From contig NW_003101632.1 in assembly GCF_000003855.2 (NCBI RefSeq), forward strand, positions 39,835-103,834: DNA of 64,000 nt, written 5' to 3'. The DNA comes from Blastomyces gilchristii SLH14081 (lineage: Eukaryota > Ascomycota > Eurotiomycetes > Onygenales > Ajellomycetaceae). Shown here piece by piece: positions 11,121 to 24,300 of the stretch (the stretch's first letter is position 1; each line of letters opens with the position of its first letter). Below the pieces are notes generated by a model, which did not search any database, was not told the DNA's origin, and saw only the letters and a list, made by a program, of their open reading frames with translations. The translations under genes and the position numbers were made by a program.

Positions 11121-14100
11121 TAAACTTCTAAAAAACTCTTTAAGAGAAAATAGAAGAAGAGTGCTACAGAGTCTATAAAATACTAACTCACTATTATAAA
11201 ATCATCTCTAAAAAACTCTTTGAGAAAAATGAGAAGTCTTAAGTGACATTTCTTATTCAATGTCTCTGACATGTAACAGAGCAGTCTCTACTAGTCATCT
11301 CATAGCTTACAATCTCTTTCTCAGCATTTTTCAAATACTCAAGCAGTTCTCATGAATTCTCTGATAATAAATAATCTTCTTATTTAATAAGATATTGAAG
11401 CTTGCTGTAATATATTCACTTATTCAATATTTTCTTTATAAGATATTCAGTATCACTCTCAATCTCAATATTATTCAGCTGAGATGACTTCATCTCAGAG
11501 TATTACTTATAGAGCTTTAAATAGAAAATGTGAAAAACAGAATAAATTGATTTTAATTCTGTGAGTAATTTTAACTTATATATCTGTTTACTCATTACTC
11601 TTGTTACTGAGAAAGATTCTAGTCACTGCTTACTGAGCTTCTTATATAATCTTGTTATCTTGATATTCTTTGCTGAAAGTAGTACTTGATTCTCTATTAA
11701 GAACTTCATTAAAAGATGTTTTTAATTATAGTATTTTATCTACTGCTTCTGAGTGTGATGAATGCTTTTTACTGTCTTCTCATGAATTTTATTTAAAAGT
11801 TTCAATCTCACTTTTACTTCTGATACTGAGAAATACTCTATTCTCTGTATCTGTTTGATATTCTGACTATTTATTTCTCTCTTTGAAATATTATCTATAA
11901 CATCACTGTGTAATAAAGAATTATATTCATAATAAGTATAGAAAGAAGATATCTTTAAGATTACATTCTTTGCATTATTATATATGAATTCAGTAGTTAG
12001 AAGATATTTGAGCTAATTATTCTGATAATATGAATAGAACACTTAAAGATACTATTCTAGTGTCTGATTCTGATATTCAGTCTGATCATTGATCTGCAGA
12101 TGAAATACAGTACTAAGAAGACATCTTATTATAAGATAATAGTAAAAAGCTGATCAGTATTTACTGATGAAGAGAGATTCTTAATCTATTATCAATGATT
12201 TCAGAGCACTGTGATCATGAATAATAATATCTAAAAACAGGTCAGTCAATTCAGAGGCTTTAATCTTTTTATAAGTAGAAATATATCTGATTATCTTTAT
12301 AAAGTAGTTAATAATGATCAAAATTGAGTTATATTCTTTAACTCTTATTGACTTTGACAGATCAACTATAAAATTCATTAATAGATTCTGTTATAAGCTC
12401 TTTGAAATAGGCAGTGATATCAACTTACTGTATTACTTATACTGCAGAATCTTTATTCTTTAACAGATATTATAAGTTTTAATATACTCTTTAATATCTG
12501 TCTGAAGCTTGTTCTAAATATATTTATATTTTAAAAGCTTCTCAGTCTTCTCTAACCTGAAGTACTCTGTATGAGAATTATTATGATGAATTCTTAATAA
12601 CTTCTGACACACTGTTCTGCTATGAGAGACAAAGACTGAATCATTCAGCAGTAGAAGTTCACATTCTTCTAGTTACTAGTAACTTGATTTCTTAACAGTA
12701 CTGTTCTACTCAGAGTCTGTCTCTTTCAAGTTTAAACTGAACTCTTTCTTCTTCAACTTCTGAATTCAAGCTGTAGTAGAGATATCTCTCTTCTATAACT
12801 TATTAATAAATTTCAAAAGTAGTCAGATTGAAAGATTGTAGACTGTTTCATTCTTTATCAATTCAATAATTGTAAGATATAACATGAGAAGCTCATGATC
12901 TTCAGTATTAGTCTCTCACAGAGACTCAGGTTCTCTTTTACCTTTTATACTAAGTTACACAGCTGTCTCTTCAGCACTGTTTCTGAGCTTTAGAGAATCT
13001 CAACCCTCTGCAGCCAGCTTCTTCTGCAGTGATGACAGAGATTCTTTTATAGAATTCTTCTTCACATTAATGATATTATAATCAGACTGTCTAGACAGCA
13101 TGTTAACAGAGTTAAGCTGATCTGAATAATATCAGATATAGAAATCATACTCTGAAAGCAGCTCTGTTCACCTGGCTTAACATTCTATCAAGCTCTTTAT
13201 TATCAAGAAGTAATGCAGATTTGTATAATCAGTGAGAACTTACACTGAATACTTATTACTCTGAAGATAATATCACTAAATCTTAAAGAATTCAATAATT
13301 ATTAACATCTTCTAATCATGAATATCATACCTTCTCTGCATGAGTGATATCTTCTTAAAGAAGAAAATCACTGATCTTCATTCACAGTGTCTTATAGACT
13401 CTGTGAAAAAGTCTTCTCTTATAGATAATTCATTATCTGTTTTCTCAGAGATGATTATTCTCTGATTCTTTCAATATTGAAAGATCTCTAATATCAACTG
13501 TGAAAAGATTTCACAGATCTCATTTTCAGATACATCAGTCTTATACTGACTGAGTAAGTCAGAGTTAAAATGATTCAGTATTATAATATCTGTGAAAGCT
13601 TATTTCAATTCTGCAAATATCTGCACAGTATCTTAAGTGAGAATAAATGATTCTATTTTTCTGTCTTTCACACTTTTCTTCAATAAATCTGTAAGAGGGA
13701 CAGTAATCTGTGAATATGTATAGATGAATTATCTGTAGAAATTCACAAATTCTAGAAATATCTGTATCTCACAGTATATCTACAGTACTGATCAGTTCTC
13801 AATGACAGAGACTCAGCTTCTGTTCATTGAAATGCTATTTATCTTAATAATATAACCTAAGAAATCAATCTCCTGCATGTAGAATAAGCATTTTTCAGTG
13901 TTTGTATAAAGTTAATACTGTCTCAAGTAACTCAACACTTCTTGAACATGAATATTATATTCTTTCTCTGATTTCAAGAAGATTAAAATGTTATTCAGAT
14001 ATACTATGCAGGAGATGTTGACAAGACTCTGCAGTGTCTCATTTATATAGATCTGAAAGATGACTGAAGTGTTATAAAGATTAAAAGATAAAACAAGATA

Positions 14101-16131
14101 TTCAAAATTACTATACTTGGTATAAAAAGCTGTTTTTTAAATATTATCTTTATTAACTCTGATTCTATAATAGATATTCTGTATATCAATCTTTGAGAAC
14201 ATCTTTACTTCAGATAATCAATTGATCATCTCATTAATTAATAATAATGAATAGTGATTCTTAATCATCATCTTATTAAGACCTCTGTAGTCTACATATA
14301 GATGTAGTCTATCATTCTTCTTAAGTACAAAGAGTATAGATACTTCTGCTGAACTTTTTAATAAATATATTCAGTTCTTTGATTACACTTCTTTAAGATA
14401 TTTTTGCAGAATATTCAATTCCTTTACAGACAAGTTATAAAGAGACTTATATAGCACTGTTACACTGTCTTCAAGATAAATCTTATATTATATCTTGATG
14501 TCAGGAAACTTCACTGCTTCTCTTTTCAAAAAGATATTCTTAAAATCTGTAAAGAGATATTATATATATTCATCTTCAATGACAGATACTACTGCTAATC
14601 TTGCAGTGAGAGTGATAACTTCTTCATCTGTTCTTAAGTCTCAATCATCTGCTATACAGTATATTGACTCAATCTTTTTCTCAAGATTCTTCTGATGAAA
14701 CTCTTCAGATTTCTCTATCACTGTCTCTTTATCAGTGAGACAGTACTGCTATACCTGAGTGACTCAGTCAATGAGAGAATTGTTTTCTCTCAATCACAGA
14801 AGATCTAGAATAATGTTCTCATCTATGATATTAACTGTATGAAGAAGTAGACTGCTCTTCTTAAAGATTTCTTCTGAGTCTGTGATTACACAATTTACTT
14901 GAATTATGTTAAAACAGTGATATTTCATTTCATCAGTAAATTTCATATAGTCTGATAAATCTATCTTCTTTCAATTCTTTATCAAAGAAAAGAAATAGAA
15001 TATGAAGTTAATATCTATTTCAGAGTTAAGTAGACATCTCACTAATATCTTCTTATTCAGAGTATGCATTGTGATTATAACATGAACTCAGAGATGTGAG
15101 AATTATTAATTCTTTTCTTTCTCTTCTTTATCTTTCATGAATATGTTTGTCAGAAGAGAAGTCAACTTTGAGAAGATATCTTCTCAGTTTCTTCTCTTCT
15201 TCAGCTTCTTACAATCACTGATATAGTGATCATCAGCTCTGCAGTTGAAATAGAGATCTTTATCAAATCTTTTTTAATATTTCTTCACAGTGAGTGAAGA
15301 ATCAGAATACTTGAAATTCTTCTTTACTTTCTTCACACTGAAGCTGTCACAGTATTATTTAGATCCTGTTATTAATTACTTAGAAGAAGTCTTATTAATC
15401 TTTTTCTCAGAGAATTGATTATTCAAATAGATCTGAAAAGCTAGGTTAACAAGCTCAGTGCAATTGATTGATGAACTCTGATATTATAATATTATTATTC
15501 ATACCTTGTAAGTCAGTTTTATAAGATAAAGCTGTGTTTTTAATTGATTCAAATCATCAGTTAGTTTCTCTCAATATTCTTCAAATCTTACATTGAAATT
15601 GAAAGGATTCTCATCATCTCATTAATGTAATGAGTTGAATCACTGTGCTGCTGTGAAGTCATGATTACAGTGATCTTCAATTTGATTCAGTAGAAAGTTC
15701 TTGAATTCTTCTCAAGTTATAACAGTATTGATATGCTTAAGCTCTCTCTTCTTAATGACTCAAGTAGTTGCAGAGATGCCTTCAAGAAGGTTGATGATGT
15801 ATATTACTCATATCTCATGAGTATTATACTGGCTCAGATTAAGGTGGAATTTTCATTCAAGAATGCAGATAAAGCTGTGAAATTCAGATAAGATGTTTCT
15901 CTTGTATCTCAGAGAATCTCTGATCTTAATCTCTCTATCTTCATGATAGATGTAGGTGTGTAGGGGCCGTGGCAGTGGCAGAGCAGTTGAAAGGCTCATG
16001 TCAAAATGTGTAGTGAGTTCAGGAATCTTGAATTTCTGCTGAGATAGAGGTGTACACACTCTAGGGAATGATGTAGTGTTTCCTTCAGAGAGTGAGGTTG
16101 AGTCAGTCTCAGCACAGGTGCATGAGGTCAT
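11121..16131 (-). pseudogene. G2 gag-pol polyprotein
   Basis: ATG at 16131-16129; the gag start and the integrase block (12378-12181) are in the same frame, suggesting one fused gag-pol. In order on the minus strand: gag; a zinc knuckle C-x2-C-x4-H-x4-C near 15260-15215 (first Cys now Tyr/Phe context); the protease motif LLNSEIDINF near 15050 (from DSG); RT with YLNNILIF (from YLDD) at about 14007-13984; RNase H around 13.6-13.2 kb; integrase with IVDLSKSIRVKEY and a later D-x-x-A/G-x-x-x-S block (12378-12181). Trp codons read TGA throughout. The gene is dead. Confidence 0.85.
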
Positions 16132-16188
16132 ATCAGTCTGTTAAAGCTTAACTAATTCAAATATGTAATCAGATTGAGTAATTCAAAT

Positions 16189-16721
16189 TGTAACATGACA
16201 GAATCAAAGCAGTGACTAGTCAGTGACATCATGTAGAAGTAGTTGTTTGAGAAGTCATATGAGTGAGCTTGACTATCTTGCTTGAATAGTGAGCTTGTAG
16301 ACTACAGGGTTATTGTGAGAATATCACAGATATGATACTTAGTATACTAAGAAGATTGTATGAGACATGCAGTAACTCTCATATATATTTCAGTAGAAGA
16401 AAAACAAATTGCTGGCTTCTTTGATGAGAAGCCAGCATCTAGCTATTCTATATAGACAATGAGTGAATACTCTTCTCTCATTTCATAAGCAAGAATAGCC
16501 AGAGTGATACCTCAGCAGTGCCTCATTGCCAAGGAAGAGTAATCTGCTGACCTCATATAGAAGCAGGGTTCTTATATTCATCAATCAGATCTTCCTATGA
16601 TATATCCGAATGATGTCATAGAGTGATTGGAAACCGGTTCAGACAGGATGAAATCATCCGCATGGAAGCAATGGGCCGTGTGGAACCGCAACGGGGCCTT
16701 GACGCGGCCGGGAGCGTGACA
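16189..16721 (-). repeat. 5' LTR of G2, outer end unmutated
   Basis: 533 bp, TGTAACATGAC to GCGTGACA. The last 120 bp are strikingly rich in CpG (ACGCGGCCGGGAGCG at the end), while the matching end of the other LTR has none. A perfect hairpin with a 10-bp stem and 6-nt loop lies at 16411-16436 (GCTGGCTTCT / AGAAGCCAGC). The LTR should contain promoter and polyadenylation signals; I do not see a convincing single TATA site. Confidence 0.92.
16411..16436. other. LTR hairpin of G2, 10-bp stem
   Basis: A perfect inverted repeat in the 5' LTR. In the 3' LTR (9162-9187) both arms carry changes, yet all ten pairs remain, because each C-to-T change on one arm is matched by G-to-A on the other. This may be a structured RNA or terminator element, or only the outcome of a strand-symmetric mutation process acting on equivalent contexts. 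Confidence 0.6.
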
Positions 16722-17104
16722 ATAAGTTTGATACTATACAGGTCATAAATATCTATAATAAAAAGTCATTGAAGAAAAATAACAATATCTGAACAATTAA
16801 TAGAGAATTTCTGAACATAACTTCATTAAGAAACTCTATAATTGCAGAAGATTTCAATACACATTATTTCTGATAAAATTCAGAATATAAGAGAGAAGTA
16901 AGAGCTGATAATCTTCAACTCTTCAGCTAAGTGTAAACAGAATTTGAATCCTCAAACTTCTGTTAAGATTAGAGAATTGAGAAATGACTCTGATAATAAA
17001 CTAGATATAATGCAAGCAGTTGAGATTCCTACTTTTTAAAATAGTTATAATCTACTATCTGATGATAGAAATTAGATTCTACTCTATCTCTACTCTCTCT
17101 TAGT

Positions 17105-20100
17105 ATGAATATACAACAAAAACAACAAAAAAAGTTTAAAAACTCTTCAAAAATCACATTTATTCAAAATAATGTGAATAGAAACTTAAATTGCATTTAT
17201 TCTTGTCTTCAGATTGCATTTAAACAGAAAGTTGACTTTGTACTTCTTCAAGAACCAAACTTTGATACTGAGCAAAAGTACATCATTTCTCATTCAAGCT
17301 ATTACTGCTTTCTCTCTGAAAAATCTGAGATAAAATCAAGAGTAGTGATCTATGAGAGAAAAAGATCAAGATATCAATTTAATTTGAGATTTGATATCAT
17401 ATTTAACTCTGATATTCTAGTGAGTGATATTATAGATAAAGAGAATGAGTTTGATACTATTCAACTTATAAATATCTATAATGAAAAGTCATTGAAAGAA
17501 AACAACAATATCTGGACAATTGATAGAGGATTTTTGAATATAACTCTCTTAAAAAACTCTATAATTGCAGGAGACTTCAATGCACATCATCCCTGATGGA
17601 ACTCAGAGTGCATAAGAGCAGTAAGAGCAGATAAACTGGTTGAATGAACTTTTAAGCATTCAATAGATTTAGTTAACAAGTCTGATCAACAAACATTCTT
17701 TAGAAAAGGCATGAAATAGAAATCTATTATAGATCTAATCTTCATGTCACAAAATCTAATTGAAAAAAGACTTATAAACTGGTTTATTGATTCAAATGAA
17801 ATCTCAGGATCAGGTCATGAGATCATTCAATTTGATATTGAACTGAGTGAAAAATAAAGAAGTGAAAATCCTCTTCTCTCTAATCAGTATAACTTTGAAA
17901 AAGCTGATTGAAAAGCAGTTAAAGAAAGAGTAAAACAGCTGAAATCTGAAAGACAGAGTAAGCTTTATTGAAATCAAAGTCAAGATATCTCAAATGAAAT
18001 GCTTGAGAATAGAGCAAAGCTGATTACATCTATTCTTCTAACAAGTATTGAAGAAAATATTCTAAAGAAAAAGTCTTCTGAGTATTTCAAACCTTGATGA
18101 AATGAGAATATCACTTCTAAAAGAAAGCAACTAGTCACTGCTAAGAGAGAGTGAAAGAATAACTTAATATCTGATGAAGAGTTCAAAGCTATTTGAAATG
18201 AATATTTTTCAGATATTAAAAAAGCTAAAACAGATTGCTGGAACAAATTTCTTGAAGAAGCACAAGAAAAAGAAGTTTTTAAAGCCTTCAACTATACTAA
18301 AACAAGAAGTGTAGCAAAGCTTTCAATCTTAGAATATGAATTTCAGAATGAATTGTATACAGCAAACTCTTTTGAGGAAAAATGTCAAGCTTTTATGAGA
18401 ATTCTCTTTCAAAACTCATCACATTTAGAAGAGAAGAATATGTCATTTCATGAATATATTGATAAAAATAACTGGGAATGATCTGAGCTTACAGGTGATG
18501 AACTAGAGTCAGTAATATTCTCAAGTTTAATTAAAACTGCTGCAGGGCCTGATTCAATTAATCATTTAATTATTCAAAACACATATTCCTACTTGAAGAA
18601 TGAATATTTTGAGCTCTTTTTCAATCTCTTAAGAAATGATTATCATTCTGAATGCTGAAGAGAAGCTACTGAAGTAATCCTTGTAAAACCTAATAGAAAA
18701 GCTTTAGTTTCTAAGTCATATAAAGTAATATCTCTGTTGAACTGTTTAAGAAAAGTTCTAGAAAAGATAATAGCTACTAGATTATCTTTTATAAGCTCTA
18801 TTAGTGATTCTCTTCTATTTAATGAATAAATGAAAGATAGAAAACAATGTTCTGTAATTGACACTGTTCTCTCAGTTCTTCATGATATTCAAGTAGTAAA
18901 GCATGAAGACCTGGTCTCAACTGCAGTTTTTATTGACATAAAAGATGCATTTGATCATGTTTCAAAGTCTAAGATGATTCAAACTTTGAAGATGTTAAAA
19001 CTGTCACTTTCTCTAATAAAATGAGTTGATTGTTTCATATCTAAAAGAATTATACAACTATTCTTTGATGGAAGAAAACAAGATAAAACTGAGATAAAAA
19101 TAGAAGTATCACAAGAATCTCCAATCTCACCTGTTTTATTTGCAATATACACTGCATATTTATTCAAGAATAGAGAGATGAAAATAGTGAGATCTTCAAG
19201 TTATGTAGATGATATTGATCTTCTCTACAGTTCAAAGACAATCAAAGAGAATTTAGAAGTGATTGAGAAAGTAGTAAAGAAAATCTTTGTTAGAGCAGAT
19301 ATCAATCTAATTCAATTTGATATGAATAAAACTGAGTTAATTCACTTTTTTTCCAGATTTAATGAGAAAGAACTAAGTCTAACTCTTCTGAATAAAGAGA
19401 TTAAACCCAGTTTGAATGTCAAATAACTAGGAGTATGGTTAAACTCCAAGTTGAATGTTAAATATCATATTCAACAAAGAATCATCAAGACAGAGAGACT
19501 ACTGAATAGTATAATCAGACTATTAAATACTGAGAGAGGTTTATCTTTTCAGGCTATGAGACAGTTGTACATAGCCTGTATTATCTCAGTAGCTGGTTAT
19601 GAAGTTCAAGTTTAATGAAATAATCAAGATAACTTCACTGAACTGTTTCAAAGTCTATAAAACAGAGCTTTGAGAAGAATTCTGAGAGCATTTAAATCAT
19701 CTCTTATTAAAGTAATGGAAATTGAAGCCTCAATTCCATCTCCTGCTATTCAATTTGAAAAGGCCTGTATAAACTATGCTCTGAGAGTCATAAAGATGAG
19801 CTTAAATCATATAATCAGAGAAAGAGTCTCTTCTTCATTTTCATCAGTTAACTCAGGAAATGAACTGAATTGAAATAGATTTCTTGATTGAAATGAGAAT
19901 AATGCTTTAAATAAAAAGCCCTCTCAACTGTATAGACTATGTTCACTTATTAAGAATCAATTTTCTTTATTAAATGTTGAGAAAATTGATCATGAGAAGA
20001 TATCTCTCTGAAGAGAAAAGCTGAAATCTCTTATAGACTTATAAATAAGTGAACTATCTAAAGAGAGAGAATATGAACAGTATTTGAAGAAGATCTCTAT

Positions 20101-21049
20101 AATTAATATAAAAGACTCTATTCTGATTTACTCAGATGACTCAAAAAATGAGAATTTAAATAGATTAGATGCAGGCATTGCTTATACTGAAGATAATATC
20201 AATTTTATCTCAGATTTCTGAAATTTAGGCTGTGAATCTGAAGTCTTTGATACTGAACTATTTGTAATAGTGAAAGCTTTGAAACTCATTGAAATAAAAT
20301 CTCATAAAAGAGAAAATCATTTGAAAGAGGTATAAATATTCTCTGATAGTCAAGCTGCTTTAAAAAGACTGAGAAATAGTCAGATTTATAATGATCAAAT
20401 GAATCTTGACCTGATTTTAAACTCTGTTTTGAAAATTCAAAAGAGAAGAACATCTAAACTGATAATTCATCTGCATTGAGTTCCTGCTCATATGAATATT
20501 CATGGTAATGAATTGACTGATTCAGCTGTAAAAAAGAGTTCAGAATTAAGCAGATCTATTCAAAAAACAGTGTTCTGATCTTTTATAAAGAGAAAGATAA
20601 AAGAATCTTGTTTAGACAAGTGAAATGAAAGCTGGCAGAAATAAAAGAAGAGCATACATTATTCAAGATTTGAGATAAAATCAAAGTGAAAATCTTGTTC
20701 AATTAAATGTAAAAAGAAAATATTCTCATTCATAATTCAGCTAAAACTAGAACATGGTTATTTCAAATTCTATATACAAAGATTTAATGATAGATTTGAT
20801 TCAACAGAGTGCTCATTCTGCAATATAAATGAGAATCCTGAGTATATTGTAATGCATTGTGTATTATACAATAGTCTCAGAGTCAGATTAAAGAAGAAGT
20901 ATGATTTAAATCAATTAAATATGAGGTTCTTATTTTCAACTGAGACAGGACTTAAATACTTAATAGACTTTCTATCAGAAACTCAAGCAGCTATAAGAAA
21001 ATGGCTCAACTCAGAAGTATCTGAATATGAACAGGTGGAAATTGATTAG
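17105..21049 (+). pseudogene. L2 ORF2: endonuclease, reverse transcriptase, RNase H
   Basis: 1,314 codons in a single frame with no net indel; all breaks are substitution stops, mostly TGA at Trp positions. Order: AP-type endonuclease with LLQEPNFD (residues about 46-53), AGDFNAHH (about 154-161), SIIDLIF and SGSGHE; RT with GPDSINHLI, FIDIKDAFD and SYVDDIDLL (YVDD at 19201-19212, residue about 699); RNase H with LIYSDDSKN (about residue 1003) and a HMNIHGNELTDSA block; C-terminal finger CSFC...H-C (about 1235-1254). This layout fits the Tad/I-type LINEs of fungi. The first 163 codons are still open. An ORF1 remnant precedes it (16914-17108). Confidence 0.88.
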
Positions 21050-21346
21050 ATATAGTCTGTTAAAACAGCTATATACTATCTTTTAATAATTTTATTTTGT
21101 TATAGTCTTTCTTTACTGTACTTGTTTCTTTCTGTTCTTTTCTATCTATCTATTTAATGTGTCTATCTTTAGGACTATGTTCTCTTTTCCTTTGTCATGA
21201 TATTTTCAAATGGTTTCAAAGTATTAACAGGTGTTGAAATACTGTAATTTGTAAACAGTTTTTGTATTCTGGGCTGGAATTTTCTGATTTTGCATATCTG
21301 AAATTGATAAGTGTATAATAGTTGACTCTATAGATATAGGAAAAAC

Positions 21347-21369
21347 CCTGAGAACTAAAGGTTCTCAGG
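21347..21369 (+). other. LINE 3' UTR hairpin (L2 copy)
   Basis: A perfect 9-bp stem, CCTGAGAAC / GTTCTCAGG, with loop TAAAG, about 60 bp before the AAT tail. The L1 copy (25163-25185) has the same stem with loop TTTTA. In related LINEs the RT recognises 3' UTR structure at the start of reverse transcription; that role here is inference. Confidence 0.75.
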
Positions 21370-24300
21370 TAGATGTCATAGTCTCTGACTGCATACATCT
21401 ATAATTGAAGAATAATAATAATAATAATAAGAGCTGATAATCTGATTAAATAAATCTTTAAGCATTTAATACATTTAGTTAATAAATCTGATCAATAAAC
21501 ATTCTTTAGAAAAGATATGAAATAGAAATCTATTATAGATTTAATCTTCATATTATAAAATCTAATAAAAAAAAGACGTATAAACTAGTTTATTGATTCA
21601 AATGAGACATCAGAATCAGATCATGAGATTATTCAATTTAATATTGAACTGAGTGAAAAACAAATGAGTAAAAATCCTCTTCACTCTAATCAGTTTAACT
21701 TTGAAAAAGCTGATTGAAAAGTAGTTGAAGAAAGTATAAAACTGTTAAAATCTGAAAGATAGAGTGAGCTATATTGAAATTCTGATCAAGATATCTCAAA
21801 TGAAATACTTAAGAATAGAGTGAAGCTTATTACATCTATTATTTTAACAAGTATTAGAGATAATATTTCAAAGAGAAAATCTTCTGAGTATTCAAAATAT
21901 TGATGAAATAAGAATATCTTATCTAAAAGAAAAGAATTGGCTACTGCTAGAAGAGATTGAAAAAATGATATAATATCTGATAAAGAATTCAAAGCTATCA
22001 GAAATGAATATTGTTCCAATATTAAAAGAGCTAAAACAGACTGCTGAAATAAATTTCTTGAAGAAGTATAAGAAAAGAAAGTTTTTAAAGCTTTTAACTA
22101 TACTAAAATAAGAAGTGTAGCAAAACCTTCAGTTTTAGAATATGAGTTTCAGAATGAATCATATACAGTAAACTCTTTTAAGAAAAAATGTTAAGCTTTC
22201 ATGAGAATTCTCTTTCAAAACTCATTAGATTCAGATTCAGATTCAGAGAATATATCACTTTTCAACTATATTAATGAAAATGACTGAGAATGATCTAATC
22301 TTATATAAGATGAATTAGAGTCAGCTATCTTCTCAAGTTCTGTTAAAACTGCTGCAGGGCCTGATTCAATTAATCACTTAATTATTCAAAATATATATTT
22401 CTACTTAAAGAATGAATATTTTAAGCTCTTTTTCAATCTCTTGAAAAATGAATATCATTCTGAATGCTGAAGAGAAGTCACTGAAGTGATTTTTACAAAA
22501 TCTAATAGAAAGACATCAATTTCTAAGTTATATAGAGTAATATCTCTATAAAACTGTCTAGAAAAGGTTTTGAAAAAGATAATAGCTACTTAACTATCTT
22601 TTATAAGCTCTATTAATAACTCTCTTTTATTCAGTGAATGAATGAGAGATAGAAAACAATATTCTACAATTGATACTGTTCTCTCAGTTATTTACAATAT
22701 TCAAATAGCAAAGCATGAAGATCTGGTCTCAATTATAGTTTTTATTGATATAAAAGAAGCATTTGATTATGTTTCAAAGTCAAAGTTAATTCAGACTTTG
22801 AAGATATTAAAACTATCACTTTCTCTAATAAAATAAGTTAACTGTTTTATATCTAAAAGAATCATATAACTTTTCTTTGATAGAATAAAATAAGACAAGA
22901 CTGAGATAAAAATAGAAGTACTGTAAGAATCTTCAATCTCACTTATTTTATTTAGAATATACACTGTATATCTATTCAAAGATAGAAATATGACAATAGT
23001 GCAATCTCTGAGTTATGTAGATGATATTGATCTAGTCTACAGCTCAAAAACTATTAAAGAGAATTTAAAAATGATTGAAAAAGCTGTAAAGAAAATCTTT
23101 GTCAGAGCAGATATTAATTAAATACAATTTAATATGAATAAAACTGAGTTAATTCATTTCTTTTCTAGATTCAATGAGAAAGAACTATCTCTAACTCTTT
23201 TAAAGAGAGAGATTAAACTCAGTTTAAATATTAAATAATTAGAAGTATGATTAAACTCTAAGTTGAATTTTAAATATTATATTCAACAAAGAACTGTCAA
23301 GACAGAAAGACTATTAAATAACATTATCAGACTATTAAATACAGAGATAGATCTATTCTTCCAGGCTATGAGACAGTTATATATAGCCTGTATTATCTCA
23401 GTAGCTAATTATAAAGTTCAAGTTTAATGAAATAATCAAGAAATGTTCACTGAACTTTTTCAAACTCTGTAAAACAGAGCTTTGAGAAGAATTCTGAGAG
23501 CATTTAAATCATCTTCTATTAAAGCAATAAAAGTTAAAGCTTCAATTCTTTCTTCTGCTATTAGATTTAAAAAGATCTGTATGAACTATACTCTGAGAGT
23601 TATAAAGATAAGCTCAAATCATATAATCAGAGAAAGAGTCTCTTCTTCATTTTTATTAATTAACTCTGAAAATGAACTGAATTAAAATACATTTCTTGAT
23701 TACAATGAAAATAATTCTTCAAAGAAAATATCTTCTTAACTGTACAGACTATACTCACTGATTAAAAATCAATTTTCTTCTTTAAATATTGAAAAAGTTA
23801 ATCATGAGAAGTTATCTCTCTGAAGAGAAAAGCTTAAATCTCTTATAAACTTATAAATAAGTAAACTATCTAAAGAGAAAGAATATGAACAGTATTTAAA
23901 GAGAATTTCTACAATCAATATAAAAGACTCTATTCTGATTTATTCAGATGACTCAAAAAACAAGAATTTGAATAGATTAGATACAGACATTGCTTATACT
24001 GAAGATAATATCAATTTTATCTCAGATTTCTGAAATTTAGACTGTGAATCTGAAGTCTTTGATACTGAACTATTTATAATAGTGAAAGCTTTCAAACTCA
24101 TTGAAATAAAATCTCATAAAAGAGGAAATAGTTTGAAAGAGATATAAATATTCTCTGATAGTCAAGCTGCTTTAAAAAGACTTAGAAATTGTTTGATTTA
24201 TAATGATTAAATAAATCTTGAACTGATCTTAAACTCTGTTTTAAAAATTCAAAAGAGAAGAATATTAAAGCGGATAATTCATATACACTGAGTTCCTACT

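Larger units (their letters stand above)
8940..16721 (-). mobile_element. G2: complete Ty3/gypsy retrotransposon in L1
   Basis: 7,782 bp with two 533-bp LTRs and a 5-bp target duplication, ATAAG (8935-8939 and 16722-16726), in the endonuclease part of L1 ORF2. The minus strand carries a gag-pol frame from 16131 to about 11.1 kb. A 1.6-kb segment of unresolved coding content lies between the integrase and the 3' LTR. The domain order PR-RT-RH-INT assigns it to Ty3/gypsy. No chromodomain was recognised. Confidence 0.92.
16914..21427 (+). mobile_element. L2: 5'-truncated LINE inserted in L1
   Basis: 4.5 kb bounded by the 15-bp duplication TAAGAGCTGATAATC (16899-16913 and 21428-21442) within L1 ORF2. 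It starts near the end of ORF1, so it is a typical 5'-truncated LINE copy. It keeps all of ORF2, the 3' UTR hairpin and an (AAT)n tail. It is the least decayed LINE in the window, in agreement with being younger than L1. Confidence 0.93.
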
